Source: Roseiarcus sp963805295 | GTDB lineage: Bacteria; Pseudomonadota; Alphaproteobacteria; Rhizobiales; Beijerinckiaceae | Assembly: GCA_963805295.1 (NCBI GenBank) | Contig: CAWDTW010000025.1 | Location: 36,283 to 100,282, forward strand | Length of the DNA stretch: 64,000 nucleotides | Reading direction: 5' to 3' | Part shown: piece after piece, positions 43,351 through 58,056 of the stretch | Position numbering within the stretch: the stretch's first letter is position 1 | How the letters are laid out: every line of letters begins with the position of its first letter | The notes under the pieces: model-generated | Told to the model about the DNA's origin: nothing | Seen by the model: only the letters and a program-made list of their open reading frames with translations | Databases searched by the model: none | Made by a program: the position numbers and the translations under genes

Positions 43351-43352
43351 AA

Positions 43353-44525
43353 ATGACGAATACGACACCCGCCGTTCGGCCAGCGAACGCTTGCTTTTCT
43401 TCCGGCCCTTGCGCCAAGCGCCCCGGCTGGACCCCCGCAGTTCTGAAGGATGCCGCGCTCGGCCGCTCGCATCGCGCCAAGATCGGCAAGGCCAAGCTCA
43501 AACTCGCGATCGACTTGACCCGTGAAGTCCTCGGCGTGCCCAGCGACTACCGAATTGGCATCACGCCGGGGTCGGACACGGGCGCCGTCGAAATGGCGCT
43601 CTGGACTTTGCTCGGCGCTCGCGGCGTCGACGTGCTCGCTTGGGAAAGCTTTGGCGACGGCTGGGTCACCGACGTCATAAAGCAGCTCAGAATCAAGGAT
43701 GCCCGCACGCTTAAGGCGGCCTATGGCGAATTGCCCGACCTGACGCAGGTCAATTTCGACAACGACGTGGTCTTCACCTGGAACGGCACGACTTCCGGCG
43801 TGCGCGTGCCGGACGCCGACTGGATCCCCGCCGCTCGCAAAGGCCTGACGATCTGTGACGCGACTTCGGCCGCCTTCGCGCAGGACCTCGACTGGCGAAA
43901 ACTCGACGTCACGACCTTCTCCTGGCAGAAAGTCCTGGGCGGCGAAGCGGCGCACGGCATGATCATTCTGAGCCCGCGCGCGGCCGAGCGGCTCCACACC
44001 TACACGCCGGCGTGGCCGCTGCCGAAGGTCTTCCGTCTCGCCAAGGGCGGCAAGCTGATCGAGGGCGTTTTCGAGGGCGAGACTATCAACACGCCCTCGA
44101 TGCTGTGCGTCGAGGACTATATCGACGCGCTGCAATGGGCCAAGTCGCTCGGCAGCGCGAAGGCGCTGTTTGCCCGGGCCGACGCCAACGCCACGGTGCT
44201 CGCCGCCTGGGTCGAGCGCACGCCGTGGATCGATTTCCTCGCTCGCGTTCCGGCGACCCGTTCGAACACTAGTGTGTGTCTGAAAGTGGTCGATCTGGCG
44301 GTCGCCGCCCTGCCCGCCGACGGCCAAGCCGCCTTCGCCAGATCGCTCGCGAGCGTGCTCGAGAAGGAGAGGGTCGCCTTCGACATCGGCGCTTATCGCG
44401 ATGCGCCGCCCGGCCTGCGCATCTGGTGCGGCGCGACGGTCGAGACCGCCGACGTCGAAGCGCTGACTCTCTGGCTCGACCACGCCTTCGTTCTGGAGAA
44501 AGGCAAGCTCGCCAAAGCGGCTTGA
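43353..44525 (+). CDS. serC: phosphoserine aminotransferase
   Basis: PLP enzyme of the phosphorylated serine pathway (3-phosphohydroxypyruvate to phosphoserine), also usable in pyridoxal synthesis. The 390-residue protein begins ANACFSSGPCAKRPGW, has the PLP lysine Lys193 in TFSWQKVLGGEAAHG, and VFEGETINTPSMLCVEDY. It is the alphaproteobacterial type, longer than E. coli SerC. serA follows 137 bp downstream. The serC leader RNA ends just upstream. Confidence 0.96.
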   Translation: MTNTTPAVRPANACFSSGPCAKRPGWTPAVLKDAALGRSHRAKIGKAKLKLAIDLTREVLGVPSDYRIGITPGSDTGAVEMALWTLLGARGVDVLAWESFGDGWVTDVIKQLRIKDARTLKAAYGELPDLTQVNFDNDVVFTWNGTTSGVRVPDADWIPAARKGLTICDATSAAFAQDLDWRKLDVTTFSWQKVLGGEAAHGMIILSPRAAERLHTYTPAWPLPKVFRLAKGGKLIEGVFEGETINTPSMLCVEDYIDALQWAKSLGSAKALFARADANATVLAAWVERTPWIDFLARVPATRSNTSVCLKVVDLAVAALPADGQAAFARSLASVLEKERVAFDIGAYRDAPPGLRIWCGATVETADVEALTLWLDHAFVLEKGKLAKAA

Positions 44526-44662
44526 TCGCTCGCGTGCGGCCCCGATCAAGTTCCGGGAGGGCCAGGCCCGCTCGCCGTCTCGGGGTCGGGGCCCAAGCGC
44601 AGCCGCTCGAATTCCTGCAACGCATTCGCGGCGCTGACGTCGCCAACTCCGAGGCTTTCACC

Positions 44663-46243
44663 ATGGTTCCGCGCGTTCTCATTTCCGACAAGCTTTCCCC
44701 CGCCGCCCTCGCTATCTTTAAGGAGCGGGGCGTCGAGGTCGACGTCAAACCCGGGCTCGCCAAGGACGAACTTGCCAAGATCATCGGGGACTATGACGGT
44801 CTGGCGATCCGCTCGGCGACCAAAATCACTGCCAAACTGCTCGAACACGCGACCAAGCTCAAGGTCGTCGGCCGAGCAGGCATCGGCGTCGACAATGTCG
44901 ACATTCCGGCCGCGACCGCGCGCGGCGTGATCGTGATGAATACGCCGTTCGGCAATTCGATCACCACCGCCGAGCACGCCATCGCCCTCATGTTCGCGCT
45001 TGCCCGGCAAATCCCGACCGCGGACTTCTCGACCCAAGCGGGCAAGTGGGAGAAGAACCGTTTCATGGGCGTGGAGCTCACCGGCAAAACGCTCGGCGTC
45101 ATCGGCTGCGGCAACATCGGATCGATCACCGCCTCACGCGGCATCGGATTGAGAATGCGGGTGATCGCCTACGACCCCTTCCTTAGCGCCGAGCGCGCCT
45201 CGGAAATCGGGGTCGAAAAGGTCGACCTGAACGAGCTTCTGGCACGCGCCGATTTCATCACCCTGCATACCCCGTTGACCGCGCAAACGCGCAACATCCT
45301 GTCGGCGGAAAACCTGGCCAAGACCAAGAAGGGCGTGCGCATCATCAACTGTGCACGTGGCGGCCTAGTGGATGAAATTGCGCTGCGGGCGGCGCTCGAC
45401 AGCGGTCACGTCGCCGGCGCCGCCTTCGACGTCTTTGCCGAGGAGCCGGCTAAAGAGAATCCGCTGTTCGGCCACCCGGGCTTCATCGCCACGCCGCATC
45501 TCGGCGCCTCGACCAACGAGGCGCAGGAGAACGTGGCGCTTCAGGTCGCGGAACAGATGTCCGATTACCTGATCCGCGGCGCGATCACCAATGCGGTCAA
45601 TTTCCCCTCCATTACCGCCGAGGAAGCTCCCCGGCTGAAGCCGTTCATCGCGCTTGCCGAGGGGCTCGGCTCGTTTGCCGGTCAGCTCACTCAGGCGCCG
45701 ATCGAGAAGGTGACCATCACCTATGAAGGCGCCGTCGCCAACTTGAAAATCAAGGCGCTGACCTCGGCCGCCGTCGCGGGCCTGCTGCGGCCCTCGCTCG
45801 CAGACGTCAATGTGGTGTCCGCGCCGTCCGTCGCCGCCCATCGCGGAATCGTCGTCGAAGAGATGACCCGCGCCGCCGAAGGCGATTATGAGAGCTTCGT
45901 CACCCTGACTGTGACCACCAGAGATCAGACCCGCTCGATCGGCGGGACTGTCTTCCATGACGGCAAGCCGCGCATCCTGTCGATCAAGGGCATCAAGGTC
46001 GACGCGGAATTCACGCCGTCGATGATCTACGTCACCAACGAGGACAAGCCGGGCTTCATAGGCCGTTTTGCGAGTCTCTTGGGAGACGCAGGCGTCAACA
46101 TTGCCACGTTTGCTCTCGGGCGGGACGAGCAGGGCGGCTCGGCGATCACGTTGGTGTCGATCGACGGCGAGGCGCCGCCCGAGGTCTTGGCCGAGGTCGG
46201 CAAGATCAAGGGCGTCCGACAGGCGTCTGCTCTGCGTTTCTGA
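44663..46243 (+). CDS. serA: D-3-phosphoglycerate dehydrogenase
   Basis: First enzyme of serine synthesis, NAD-dependent. From the ATG at 44663 there are 526 residues: the catalytic/NAD-binding region (VGRAGIGVDNVD, GVIGCGNIGS, INCARGGLVDE, PHLGASTNEAQ with the catalytic His), an allosteric substrate-binding domain, and a C-terminal ACT domain (YVTNEDKPGFIGRFASLLGD) for serine feedback. This is the long type 1 form. Together with serC it makes the phosphoserine pathway. Confidence 0.96.
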   Translation: MVPRVLISDKLSPAALAIFKERGVEVDVKPGLAKDELAKIIGDYDGLAIRSATKITAKLLEHATKLKVVGRAGIGVDNVDIPAATARGVIVMNTPFGNSITTAEHAIALMFALARQIPTADFSTQAGKWEKNRFMGVELTGKTLGVIGCGNIGSITASRGIGLRMRVIAYDPFLSAERASEIGVEKVDLNELLARADFITLHTPLTAQTRNILSAENLAKTKKGVRIINCARGGLVDEIALRAALDSGHVAGAAFDVFAEEPAKENPLFGHPGFIATPHLGASTNEAQENVALQVAEQMSDYLIRGAITNAVNFPSITAEEAPRLKPFIALAEGLGSFAGQLTQAPIEKVTITYEGAVANLKIKALTSAAVAGLLRPSLADVNVVSAPSVAAHRGIVVEEMTRAAEGDYESFVTLTVTTRDQTRSIGGTVFHDGKPRILSIKGIKVDAEFTPSMIYVTNEDKPGFIGRFASLLGDAGVNIATFALGRDEQGGSAITLVSIDGEAPPEVLAEVGKIKGVRQASALRF

Positions 46244-46363
46244 GTGCGGCGCGCGCAAGCGGCGTTAAAGAAGAGCGCCGCTGCATTTCCCCTCTCGCGC
46301 TGAGTTGCAAAAGATCTGCGCAAGGTGGAAAATCCGAGACTGGGATGGCGGAAAGTTGATCCG

Positions 46364-46588
46364 ATGACCAAGGACGCAGAAGACCTCCCTGCGCCTAACT
46401 GGCCAGAGAAGCACTTCAGGACCGATCCGCGGCTGCTTGAGTTGCTCGTCTGCCCGGTGACCAGAGCCGAGCTGATCTATGACGCGACTAAGCAGGAGCT
46501 CATCTCTCGCGCGGCTAAGCTTGCTTACCCCATCCGCGATGGTGTGCCGATCATGTTGCCTGAGGAGGCGCGCAAGCTCGGCGATTAG
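46364..46588 (+). CDS. Trm112-like / UPF0434 small zinc-ribbon-fold protein
   Basis: A 74-residue protein from the ATG at 46364. The core LLELLVCPVTRAELIYDA and AYPIRDGVPIMLPEEARKL is the Trm112p-like fold. Only one of the two usual Cys pairs is suggested (CPV), so zinc binding is doubtful. Eukaryotic Trm112 activates methyltransferases; the bacterial role is unclear. An upstream ATG at 46325 is possible. It converges with the GNAT pseudogene. Confidence 0.85.
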   Translation: MTKDAEDLPAPNWPEKHFRTDPRLLELLVCPVTRAELIYDATKQELISRAAKLAYPIRDGVPIMLPEEARKLGD

Positions 46589-47655
46589 CGGCGGCGACCC
46601 CGCCGCCGGCTGATGAACCCCCAGACGCGTTCGCGCGCCCATGCGTTGGTGAGACGCGCGCGATCGCGAGCCGAAACGAGAGGCTCGCGCCGGCCCTCGT
46701 CGCGAGCGCGTAGTCCATTAGCGCGATCCGAGCCGTCCAGATGCGGTCGATCATCGTATGATTCGGGTCCGCGCGGGCGTCCGCGAGCGCGAGGCCTGCG
46801 TCGGTTTCCAGATCGCGCGGCACTGAAAGCGTGAGGTGCACTCCGGGCGAGAACTGGGAGAAGGCCGAGTCGAACGCGGTGTTCCAGTAGAAGGCGCGAA
46901 CCGGACCGCAGCGCGGCGCCGGAGGCGATCGGGCGAACGTCGAGCGATAGCGGTGCGATCCACAGTCGCCAGTCTGACGCGAAATCGGCGAACATGCGCG
47001 GGCGAGAGCGGCCCGAGTTGGCTCCGCGACCAGTGTGGTTCCGCGCTCGCCTTTCCAGCTTGCCACTTTGAGAGCGAGGAAGTCCTCGATCGCCGACGAA
47101 TCGACCGACCAGGCGAAGTCCCGTTCGCCGCGATCCTCGAGCCGGCGTTTCAGGCGACCCCATTCGTTGCGCCGCTTGGCGTCCAGCGTCGCCGCGGAGG
47201 TCGCGCCCGAGCCGCAGGCGAGTGCGGCGGGCATGCGGGGGTTCGACGCTTTGAGCCGGACCGATCGCCGCGCGGCCATTGCACCAAGCCCCTTGGCCAT
47301 AGCGCCGTCGCCTTCGACGTTGGGCGGCCGGAGGGCGAGCGCCGAAGGCCAATGCAACGCCAACCAGTCCGCGACCGTGTCCAGGGCAATGCCCGCCCTT
47401 TCGCGGTTCACGAGCAAAGCGGGGAGCGCCGCCTGCTCGCTGCGCCAGACATCGACGAACCCGAACGGCGCCAGGGGAGCGCGCACCATCGCCGGGCCGT
47501 TCAGCCCCGCCCATTTTGAGCTGTCGCGGATGCAGAGCGCCGTGAGCATTCGCGGCGCAATCTACTGCGCCGCCGGGTTCAGGAAAGCGCTTCCGGCAAA
47601 CGGATTCAACTCCTCGGCACGCAGACAGCTCGCGCAATTGCGGCTCGATCCGCGG
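46585..47655 (-). pseudogene. decayed GNAT-type acetyltransferase (CelD/BioF2-like)
   Basis: Homologous sequence is spread over two frames: ELNPFAGSAFLNPAA near 47590 followed by a TAG, then MLTALCIRDSSKW, RRNEWGRLKRRLEDRGERDF and SSAIEDFLALKVASWKGERG in one frame; MFADFASDWRLWIAPLSLDV in another; AFYWNTAFDSAFSQFSPGVH and MIDRIWTARIALMDYALATR back in the first; and the end WGFISRRRGRRR in the second. At least three shifts and a stop are needed, so the gene is dead unless the assembly is poor here. The family uses acyl-CoA donors in envelope polysaccharide or peptidoglycan-related reactions. Confidence 0.75.
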
Positions 47656-47743
47656 CAAATCCCTTAGTGAATACGCGCCGGCCAGCCGGAGCTACTTAAC
47701 GCAGGCGCGCCCATGCTCCCCACATTGCCGCTGGGGCATTAAC

Positions 47744-48154
47744 TTAGGCATTCGCCGCCTTGGCAATCACCGGTCTCGGCCGTCCGGATTCATCTACGGC
47801 GACGAAGGTGAAGGTCGCATCGGTCACCTTCTCGCGGCGGTGGGTGCGAAATCGCTGCGCCCAAGCCTCGATGTGGACCTTCATCGAGGTGCGTCCGATG
47901 TGGTCGACGGTGGTGTAGACGCACAGCACGTCGCCGACCTTGACCGGACGGATAAACGTCAAGGCGTCGATTGCGATGGTGACGACGCGCCCCTGCGCCT
48001 TCTCAACGGCGGCGATGCCGCCGGCCTGATCCATCTGGCTCAACACCCAGCCGCCGAAGATGTCGCCGTTGGCGTTGGTGTCGCTCGGCATGGCGATCAG
48101 GCGGACCGTCAGTTCGCCGCGCGGCTCGAGTTCAGGGGACGTTGATATGGGCAT
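47744..48154 (-). CDS. acyl-CoA thioesterase (YciA-like hot-dog protein)
   Basis: A 136-residue hot-dog protein. MPSDTNANGDIFGGWVLSQMDQAGG carries the catalytic Asn/Asp region and DALTFIRPVKVGDVLCVYTTV the second half of the fold. YciA enzymes hydrolyse a wide range of acyl-CoAs. The start overlaps the end of prmC by 46 bp, so both are probably on one transcript. Confidence 0.92.
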   Translation of the reverse strand: MPISTSPELEPRGELTVRLIAMPSDTNANGDIFGGWVLSQMDQAGGIAAVEKAQGRVVTIAIDALTFIRPVKVGDVLCVYTTVDHIGRTSMKVHIEAWAQRFRTHRREKVTDATFTFVAVDESGRPRPVIAKAANA

Positions 48155-49052
48155 GGCGAACGTCCCCTCTGAGCCGAGCTTCGCGGCGACCGCGCCGCCA
48201 CGACGCGATCGACGCCGGTGAGGTCCCGGCGGGTCCTGAACTCGAGAAAGCCGGCTTCCACCGCGATTGCAAGCGCGCCGGCCGCCTGGCCCGCGCCGAC
48301 TTCGGCGAGTAGCCAGCCGCCGGGCGCGATGAGCCGCGCCGAGGCCGGCATGATCGCGCGATAGGCCTCCAGCCCGTCCGCCCCGCCGTCGAGCGCAAGG
48401 CGCGGATCGAAATCGCGCACCTCCCGCGCGAGGCCGTCGATGTCTGCGCTCGGGATATAGGGCGGGTTCGAGACGATCAGATCGAAGAGCCCATCGATAT
48501 TTTGGGTCCAGTGGCCGACGCGAACGCCGGCGCGCCCGGCCAGACCGCAGGCTTCGACGTTACCGCTGGCCACTTTCGCCGCAGGCTCCGAAAGGTCGAC
48601 GCCGAGGCCGCACGCCTCCGGAAACTCGCTGAGCAACGCGCACAAGAGCGCGCCGGAGCCGACGCCGAGATCGAGGAACCGCAAGGCCTTGTGGCGCCGG
48701 CCGGCGAACAGCGCGATCGCAGCTTCGACAATCGTCTCCGATTCCGGACGCGGATCGAGCACGTCCGGCGACACGGCGAGCATCAGGCCCCAGAACTCGC
48801 GCTTTCCCACGATCTTCGACAACGGCTCGCCGGCCGCGCGACGCGCGGCGAATTCGTTGAGCCGCGCCGCCGGCGCGCCGAGCAACCCTTCAGGGGCGGC
48901 GATCAGAGCGGCCGGCGAGAAACCGCAGGCCGCGCACAGCGTCACCCGCGCTTCACGCCTAGGCTGTTCCAGCCCGGCGCTATGAAACCTTTCGGCCAAC
49001 CGAGCGTGCGCTTCGGCGCGGGTTGTCGAAGCGACGAAGGTGCCCCTTTCGC

Positions 49053-49056
<4 letters not shown>
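48109..49056 (-). CDS. prmC: peptide chain release factor N5-glutamine methyltransferase
   Basis: Methylates the Gln of the GGQ motif in RF1 and RF2. The 315-residue protein has an N-terminal helical domain, the SAM site FLDLGVGSGALLCALLSEFP and the NPPY motif in LIVSNPPYIPSADI. The start codon is GTG at 49056, overlapping the secA stop. Release factor genes are not in the window. Length is slightly above average because of an extended C-terminus. Confidence 0.93.
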
Positions 49057-51866
<2,810 letters not shown>

Positions 51867-52080
51867 TTTCGACCTTTCCGATGCCGTCTCGCGGGCTTTC
51901 TTCGCGCTTCGATCCCCAGGAGCTCGAGGGCGCGGTTGACGACCACAGCCACAACAAAAAGCGCGAAACAAGGCGAAACGCCCGCTTTCGCGCCGCTGAA
52001 CAGGATTGGCGGTGGAGATAGGAGCCGCGCCTTGGCTTGTCAATGACGCTGCGCCGACGCGCCGCAGCCAGGCGAAGCCG

Positions 52081-52951
52081 CTACTTCTGACAGATTGGAC
52101 AATAGAAGGTCGCACGGCCGGACTGGGCAAAGCGCGCGATCGTCCCCTGGCAGCGCGGCCGCGGGCAAGGCGATCCTTCGCGGTCGTAGACGGCGAAGAC
52201 ATGCTGGAAATAGCCGAGTTCGCCGTCGGCCCGACGATGATCGCGCAAGGTCGATCCTCCCGCCTCGATGGCTTCCTCGAGCACAGCGCGGATGGCTTTG
52301 ACGAGCGCGGCGGCTGCGCGGGTCGGGGCTGCCCCGGCGGCCGCCAGGATTCCCGCCGGCCTGAACGGCGAGAGGCGGGCGCGAAACAACGCCTCGCAGA
52401 CGTAGATATTGCCCAGTCCCGCGATGCGCCTCTGGTCCAGCAAAGCGGCCTTCAGCGGCGCGTGCGAACCGGCAAACAGCTTCGCCAAGCGGGCGGCGTC
52501 GAATTGTGGCGCCAGCGGTTCGTCGCCGAGGCGGGACAGCCGCGGATGCGCGTCGAGCGCGTCGCTGCGAACGAGATCCATGAAGCCGAAGCGGCGCGGA
52601 TCATTGTAGGTGACGATCTTGCCGTTATCGAGATGCAGCGCCACGTGGTCGTGTTTGGGGTCCTTGCAGCGTGCCCGAGGGAACGCGCCTGGCGTCGTCG
52701 GCGGCGCGGCCTCGATGCGGAATGAGCCCGACATGCCGAGATGGGCAATCAACGTCTCGCCGTCCTCGAGCTGGAACAGTAGATATTTCGCGCGCCGCGC
52801 CAGCGCAGCGATCCTCCGTCCCGCCAAGCGCTCGGCGAAGCGGGGCGGGAAAGGAAAGCGGATGTCACTCCGCCGCAACTCGACTTTTGCGATGCATGCG
52901 CCGACCATGTTCGGCTCGAGGCCGCGCCGGACGGTCTCAACCTCCGGCAGT

Positions 52952-52959
<8 letters not shown>
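52081..52959 (-). CDS. mutM: formamidopyrimidine-DNA glycosylase
   Basis: Base-excision repair enzyme removing 8-oxoguanine and opened purines. The ATG at 52959 leaves the catalytic Pro2-Glu3 at the mature N-terminus (MPELPEVETVRRGLEP). The H2TH region (LLDQRRIAGLGNIYVCEALF) and C-terminal zinc finger (CPRPRCQGTIARF, YCPICQK) are intact. It overlaps the recQ stop by 8 bp. In many relatives mutM instead lies divergent from ubiE, which is about 31 kb away here. Confidence 0.96.
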
Positions 52960-54762
<1,803 letters not shown>

Positions 54763-54766
<4 letters not shown>

Positions 54767-55824
54767 GCGTTCGCCTCGGGGTCGAAGACGGGGGTCCATT
54801 GCACGGCCTCGACCCGGTCGGCGCCAGTCGCCAGCATCACGAGTCGGTCGAAGCCGAGCGCCGCGCCGCACGAGTCGGGCATCTGGCCGAGCGCGCCCAA
54901 GAAATCCTCGTCGATCGGGTAGGACGACCCGTAAATACGCCGCTGTTCGGCCATGTCGGCTTCGAACCGGCGCCGTTGCTCGTCTGGGTCGACCAATTCA
55001 TGGAAGGCGTTAGCGAGCTCCAAGCCGCAGCAGTAGAGCTCGAAGCGCTCCGCTACACGTGGGTCCTCGGGGCTCAACTGCGCCAGCGCCGCCTCGCTCT
55101 CTGGATAGGCGTGCAGGATGGTTGGCCGTCCGATCCCGAGATTCGGCTCGACGCGCTCGCTCAGCAGCCGGCTGAAGACGTCCGACCACGTATCGTCCGC
55201 CGAGACCCGCAGACCCGCTTCCTTGGCCTGCCGGGCGAGACGCGCCGTGTCCGGGTCGCCTCCGGGCGGGAGGCTGTCGAAGAGGTCGATCCCCGTGCGG
55301 CCCAGCAACGCCTCGCGCACGGTCACGCGCTCCGGCGGCTCGAACGGACTCGCCTCACGGCCGCGGAAGGCGAAACTCTTGGCCCCCGCGACATGGGCGG
55401 CGAGCGCGATGAGCGCGGCGCAGTCGTCCATCAGCCGCGCGAGCGTCGCGCCGACCCGGTACCATTCGAGCATCGCGAATTCCGGCGCGTGCAGCGCGGT
55501 CCGTTCGCGATTGCGGAAAACGTGAGACAAAGCAAAGATTTGCGTCTCGCCCGCAGCGATGAGCTTCTTCATTGCGAACTCGGGCGAGGTGTGCAGATAG
55601 GCCTCGCTCTCCGAGCCGCTCGGTCGGACGAGCGTGGCGCGGAAGCCATGCAGGTGCGTTTCGTTGCCGGGCGACGACTGGAGGGCGGCCGGATCGACTT
55701 CGACGAAGCCTTTGGCGTCGAACCAACGACGAACGTAGCTCACAATTCCGACCCGCGTCAAAAGCCGGGCGCGGCGTTCGACGTGGCGGTCGCGACTCCA
55801 GAACGGCGAGACGGACGGACTCAA
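54763..55824 (-). CDS. epmA: elongation factor P lysyl-transferase (EpmA)
   Basis: A lysyl-tRNA-synthetase-like enzyme that attaches beta-lysine to EF-P. Class II motifs are present: YLHTSPEFAMKKLIAAGE, VFRNRERTALHAPEFAMLEWYR (motif 2) and GAALGFDRLVML (motif 3). It lacks the anticodon-binding domain of LysS. The start is probably TTG at 55824 (353 residues); no ATG lies nearby. The target efp diverges 156 bp away. The partner gene epmB is not in the window. Confidence 0.93.
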
Positions 55825-55980
55825 GAGGCCCCGAGGGTTAGAGGGGCGGATCGCGGAGGATCCCGGCTGGTCTTTGCCGCCAAAATCATTATAAGGCGCG
55901 CCGCAATCGCCGAGGCGCCGCTTGAAATGGAGCGCCCGATCGCGCAAAAGCCGCGCACGCCAAATTCCGAGGACAAAGAC

Positions 55981-56550
55981 GTGAGAGTTATCGCAAGCTC
56001 GATTCGTAAGGGCAACATCATCGAGCGAGAGGACGGTCAGCTTTGCATCGTTCTTTCGGCCGAAAGTTTCCATCCCGGCAAAGGTACGCCGACGACACAG
56101 ATCGACATGCGGCGCCTCTCCGACGGCGTCAAGGTGACGGACCGGTTCAAAACGACCGAGCAGGTCGAGCGCGCCTTCGTCGAAGACAAGAACTTCGACT
56201 TCCTCTACGGCGACGGCGACGGCTATCACTTCATGAATACGGACACCTACGACCAGCTGACGGTCCCGGCCGAAGTAATCGGGGACCAGGCGCAGTGGCT
56301 GCAGGAAGGCATGAAGGTCATTCTGTCGATCTTCAACGAGACTCCTGTCGCGATCCAGTTACCGCCGCGCGTGACGCTAGAAGTGACGGAGACGGAGCCG
56401 GCGATGAAGGGCCAGACCGCCTCGTCGTCCTACAAGCCCGCCAAGCTCTCGAACGGCGCGCGCGTCATGGTGCCCCCCCACATCACTGTCGGGACGCGCG
56501 TTGTGGTGCAGACAGAAGACGGCAGCTACGTCGAGCGCGCCAAGGACTGA
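55981..56550 (+). CDS. efp: elongation factor P
   Basis: The 189-residue protein begins with a GTG at 55981. It has the three beta-barrel domains of EF-P. The modified residue Lys34 is in the loop FHPGKGTPTTQ, the lysylation site of EpmA, whose gene is divergent next door. EF-P rescues ribosomes stalled at polyproline stretches. Confidence 0.96.
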   Translation: MRVIASSIRKGNIIEREDGQLCIVLSAESFHPGKGTPTTQIDMRRLSDGVKVTDRFKTTEQVERAFVEDKNFDFLYGDGDGYHFMNTDTYDQLTVPAEVIGDQAQWLQEGMKVILSIFNETPVAIQLPPRVTLEVTETEPAMKGQTASSSYKPAKLSNGARVMVPPHITVGTRVVVQTEDGSYVERAKD

Positions 56551-56558
56551 GTTTCGCC

Positions 56559-57230
56559 TCAGACCTGCATCAACGCCGCGCAGGCCGCCGCCAGCTCGTC
56601 GAAATGTGAAATCACCCTGTCGGGCCCGAGCTCGGTCACCGACACGTCGGTGTAGCCGAAATCGACGGCGATCACCGGCAGGCGAGCGGCGCGGGCGGTC
56701 TTGATGTCGGTGGCCGAGTTGCCGACCATGATCGCGTGGTCGCTGACCCCGCCCGAGGCGGCGATGGTGCCGAGCAACGGCTTCGGATCGGGCTTGCCGA
56801 CGCCGAAGGTGTCCTGGCCGCAAATGAAGTCGAAGCGGCCGGCAACACCAAGCTTCGCCATCAAAAGTTTTGCCGAGCCTTCCATCTTGTTGGTGCAGAT
56901 GGCCTGGCGCCAGCCGGCGCGCGCAAAGTCTCTGAGCGCGGCTTCGACGCCGGGAAAGAGCCGCGTCTGTTCGGCGATATGAGTGTTGTAGTGGGCGAGA
57001 AAATCGCCGAACAACGCCTCGAGCCTCAGCGGCGCAAGCTCCCGCCCTGACGCGGCGAAGCCGCGCTCGATCAGCGCGCGGCCGCCCGCGCCCAGCATCG
57101 AGCGGGTGCTTTCGACCGGCAGCGGGGCGAGGCCTTCGAGCGTCAGAACCGCGTTCAGCGCGCCCATCAGGTCGCCCGCGGTGTCGGCGAGCGTGCCGTC
57201 GAGATCATAGACGATGGTCGGTGCGGTCAA
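56559..57230 (-). CDS. gph: phosphoglycolate phosphatase (HAD superfamily)
   Basis: HAD hydrolase of 223 residues. The catalytic loop is YDLDGTLADTAGDL, with the nucleophile and acid Asp residues; CTNKMEGSAKLL and GNSATDIKTARAARLPVI are motifs II and IV. It fits Gph, which removes 2-phosphoglycolate formed in DNA repair or from oxygenation of RuBP. It starts 8 bp past the YmdB-like stop. Related HAD phosphatases cannot be fully excluded. Confidence 0.88.
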   Translation of the reverse strand: MTAPTIVYDLDGTLADTAGDLMGALNAVLTLEGLAPLPVESTRSMLGAGGRALIERGFAASGRELAPLRLEALFGDFLAHYNTHIAEQTRLFPGVEAALRDFARAGWRQAICTNKMEGSAKLLMAKLGVAGRFDFICGQDTFGVGKPDPKPLLGTIAASGGVSDHAIMVGNSATDIKTARAARLPVIAVDFGYTDVSVTELGPDRVISHFDELAAACAALMQV

Positions 57231-57237
57231 CGGCGTC

Positions 57238-58056
57238 TCAGTCCCAGAATTTGGGCGTGGCGGCGTTCAAGAGGCCGCCGATCCGCACTGGCGAGATGGC
57301 GTTCGTGAGCCCCTCGGGGCCAATTTCGACGGCGACGCCGCAGAGCGTCGCCGGACCCAGCGCCGGCTCGAACCGGCCGGAGGGGATCCGGCGGGTGAAG
57401 CGCCTCAGCGGCTCGTCCTTCTCCATGCCGATCACAGAATCGTAGTCGCCCGTCATGCCGACGTCGGTGACAAAGCCGGTGCCGCCGGAGAGAATGCGAT
57501 GGTCGGCGCTCGGCACGTGGGTGTGGGTGCCGACGACGAGGCTCGCCCGCCCGTCGGCGAAATGCCCGAGCGCCCATTTCTCGCTGGTCGCCTCGGCGTG
57601 GATGTCGACGACGACGGCGTGGCATCCGTTCCGCAATGGATGGGCTGCGAGTTCCCGGTCGAGCGCTGCGAACGGGTCGTCGAGCGCGTCCATGAAGATG
57701 CGGCCGAGCAGGTTGACGATGAGGAGGCGCGCGCCGTTCACGTTTTCGATCATCGCCGCGCCGCGCCCAGGGGTGCCGGGAGGATAGTTCGCGGGGCGGA
57801 CCAGGCGTGGCTGGCGCTCGATGAAGACGAGCGCCTCGCGCTGGTCGAAGGCGTGATTGCCGAGCGTCACCGCATCGACCCCCGCCGCCAGGAACTCTTC
57901 GAAGATTGCCTCGGTGAGACCGAAGCCGCCCGCCGCGTTCTCGCCGTTGACGATGACGAAATCGAGGCTCCAGCGCGCGCGCAGGAGGGGAACCTGCTGA
58001 ATGACCGCCGCGCGCCCGGAGCGTCCGACAACGTCGCCGATGAAAAGGAGGCGCAT
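57238..58056 (-). CDS. YmdB-type metallophosphoesterase
   Basis: A 272-residue protein of the YmdB/DR1281 family: MRLLFIGDVVGRSGR, VNGENAAGGFGL, TLGNHAFDQREALVFI, and THTHVPSADHRIL supply the metal ligands. Bacillus YmdB is a phosphodiesterase active on 2',3'-cAMP and affects RNA turnover. The alphaproteobacterial role is not known. It is adjacent to fau (stop and start touch), a frequent neighbour. Confidence 0.9.
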   Translation of the reverse strand: MRLLFIGDVVGRSGRAAVIQQVPLLRARWSLDFVIVNGENAAGGFGLTEAIFEEFLAAGVDAVTLGNHAFDQREALVFIERQPRLVRPANYPPGTPGRGAAMIENVNGARLLIVNLLGRIFMDALDDPFAALDRELAAHPLRNGCHAVVVDIHAEATSEKWALGHFADGRASLVVGTHTHVPSADHRILSGGTGFVTDVGMTGDYDSVIGMEKDEPLRRFTRRIPSGRFEPALGPATLCGVAVEIGPEGLTNAISPVRIGGLLNAATPKFWD

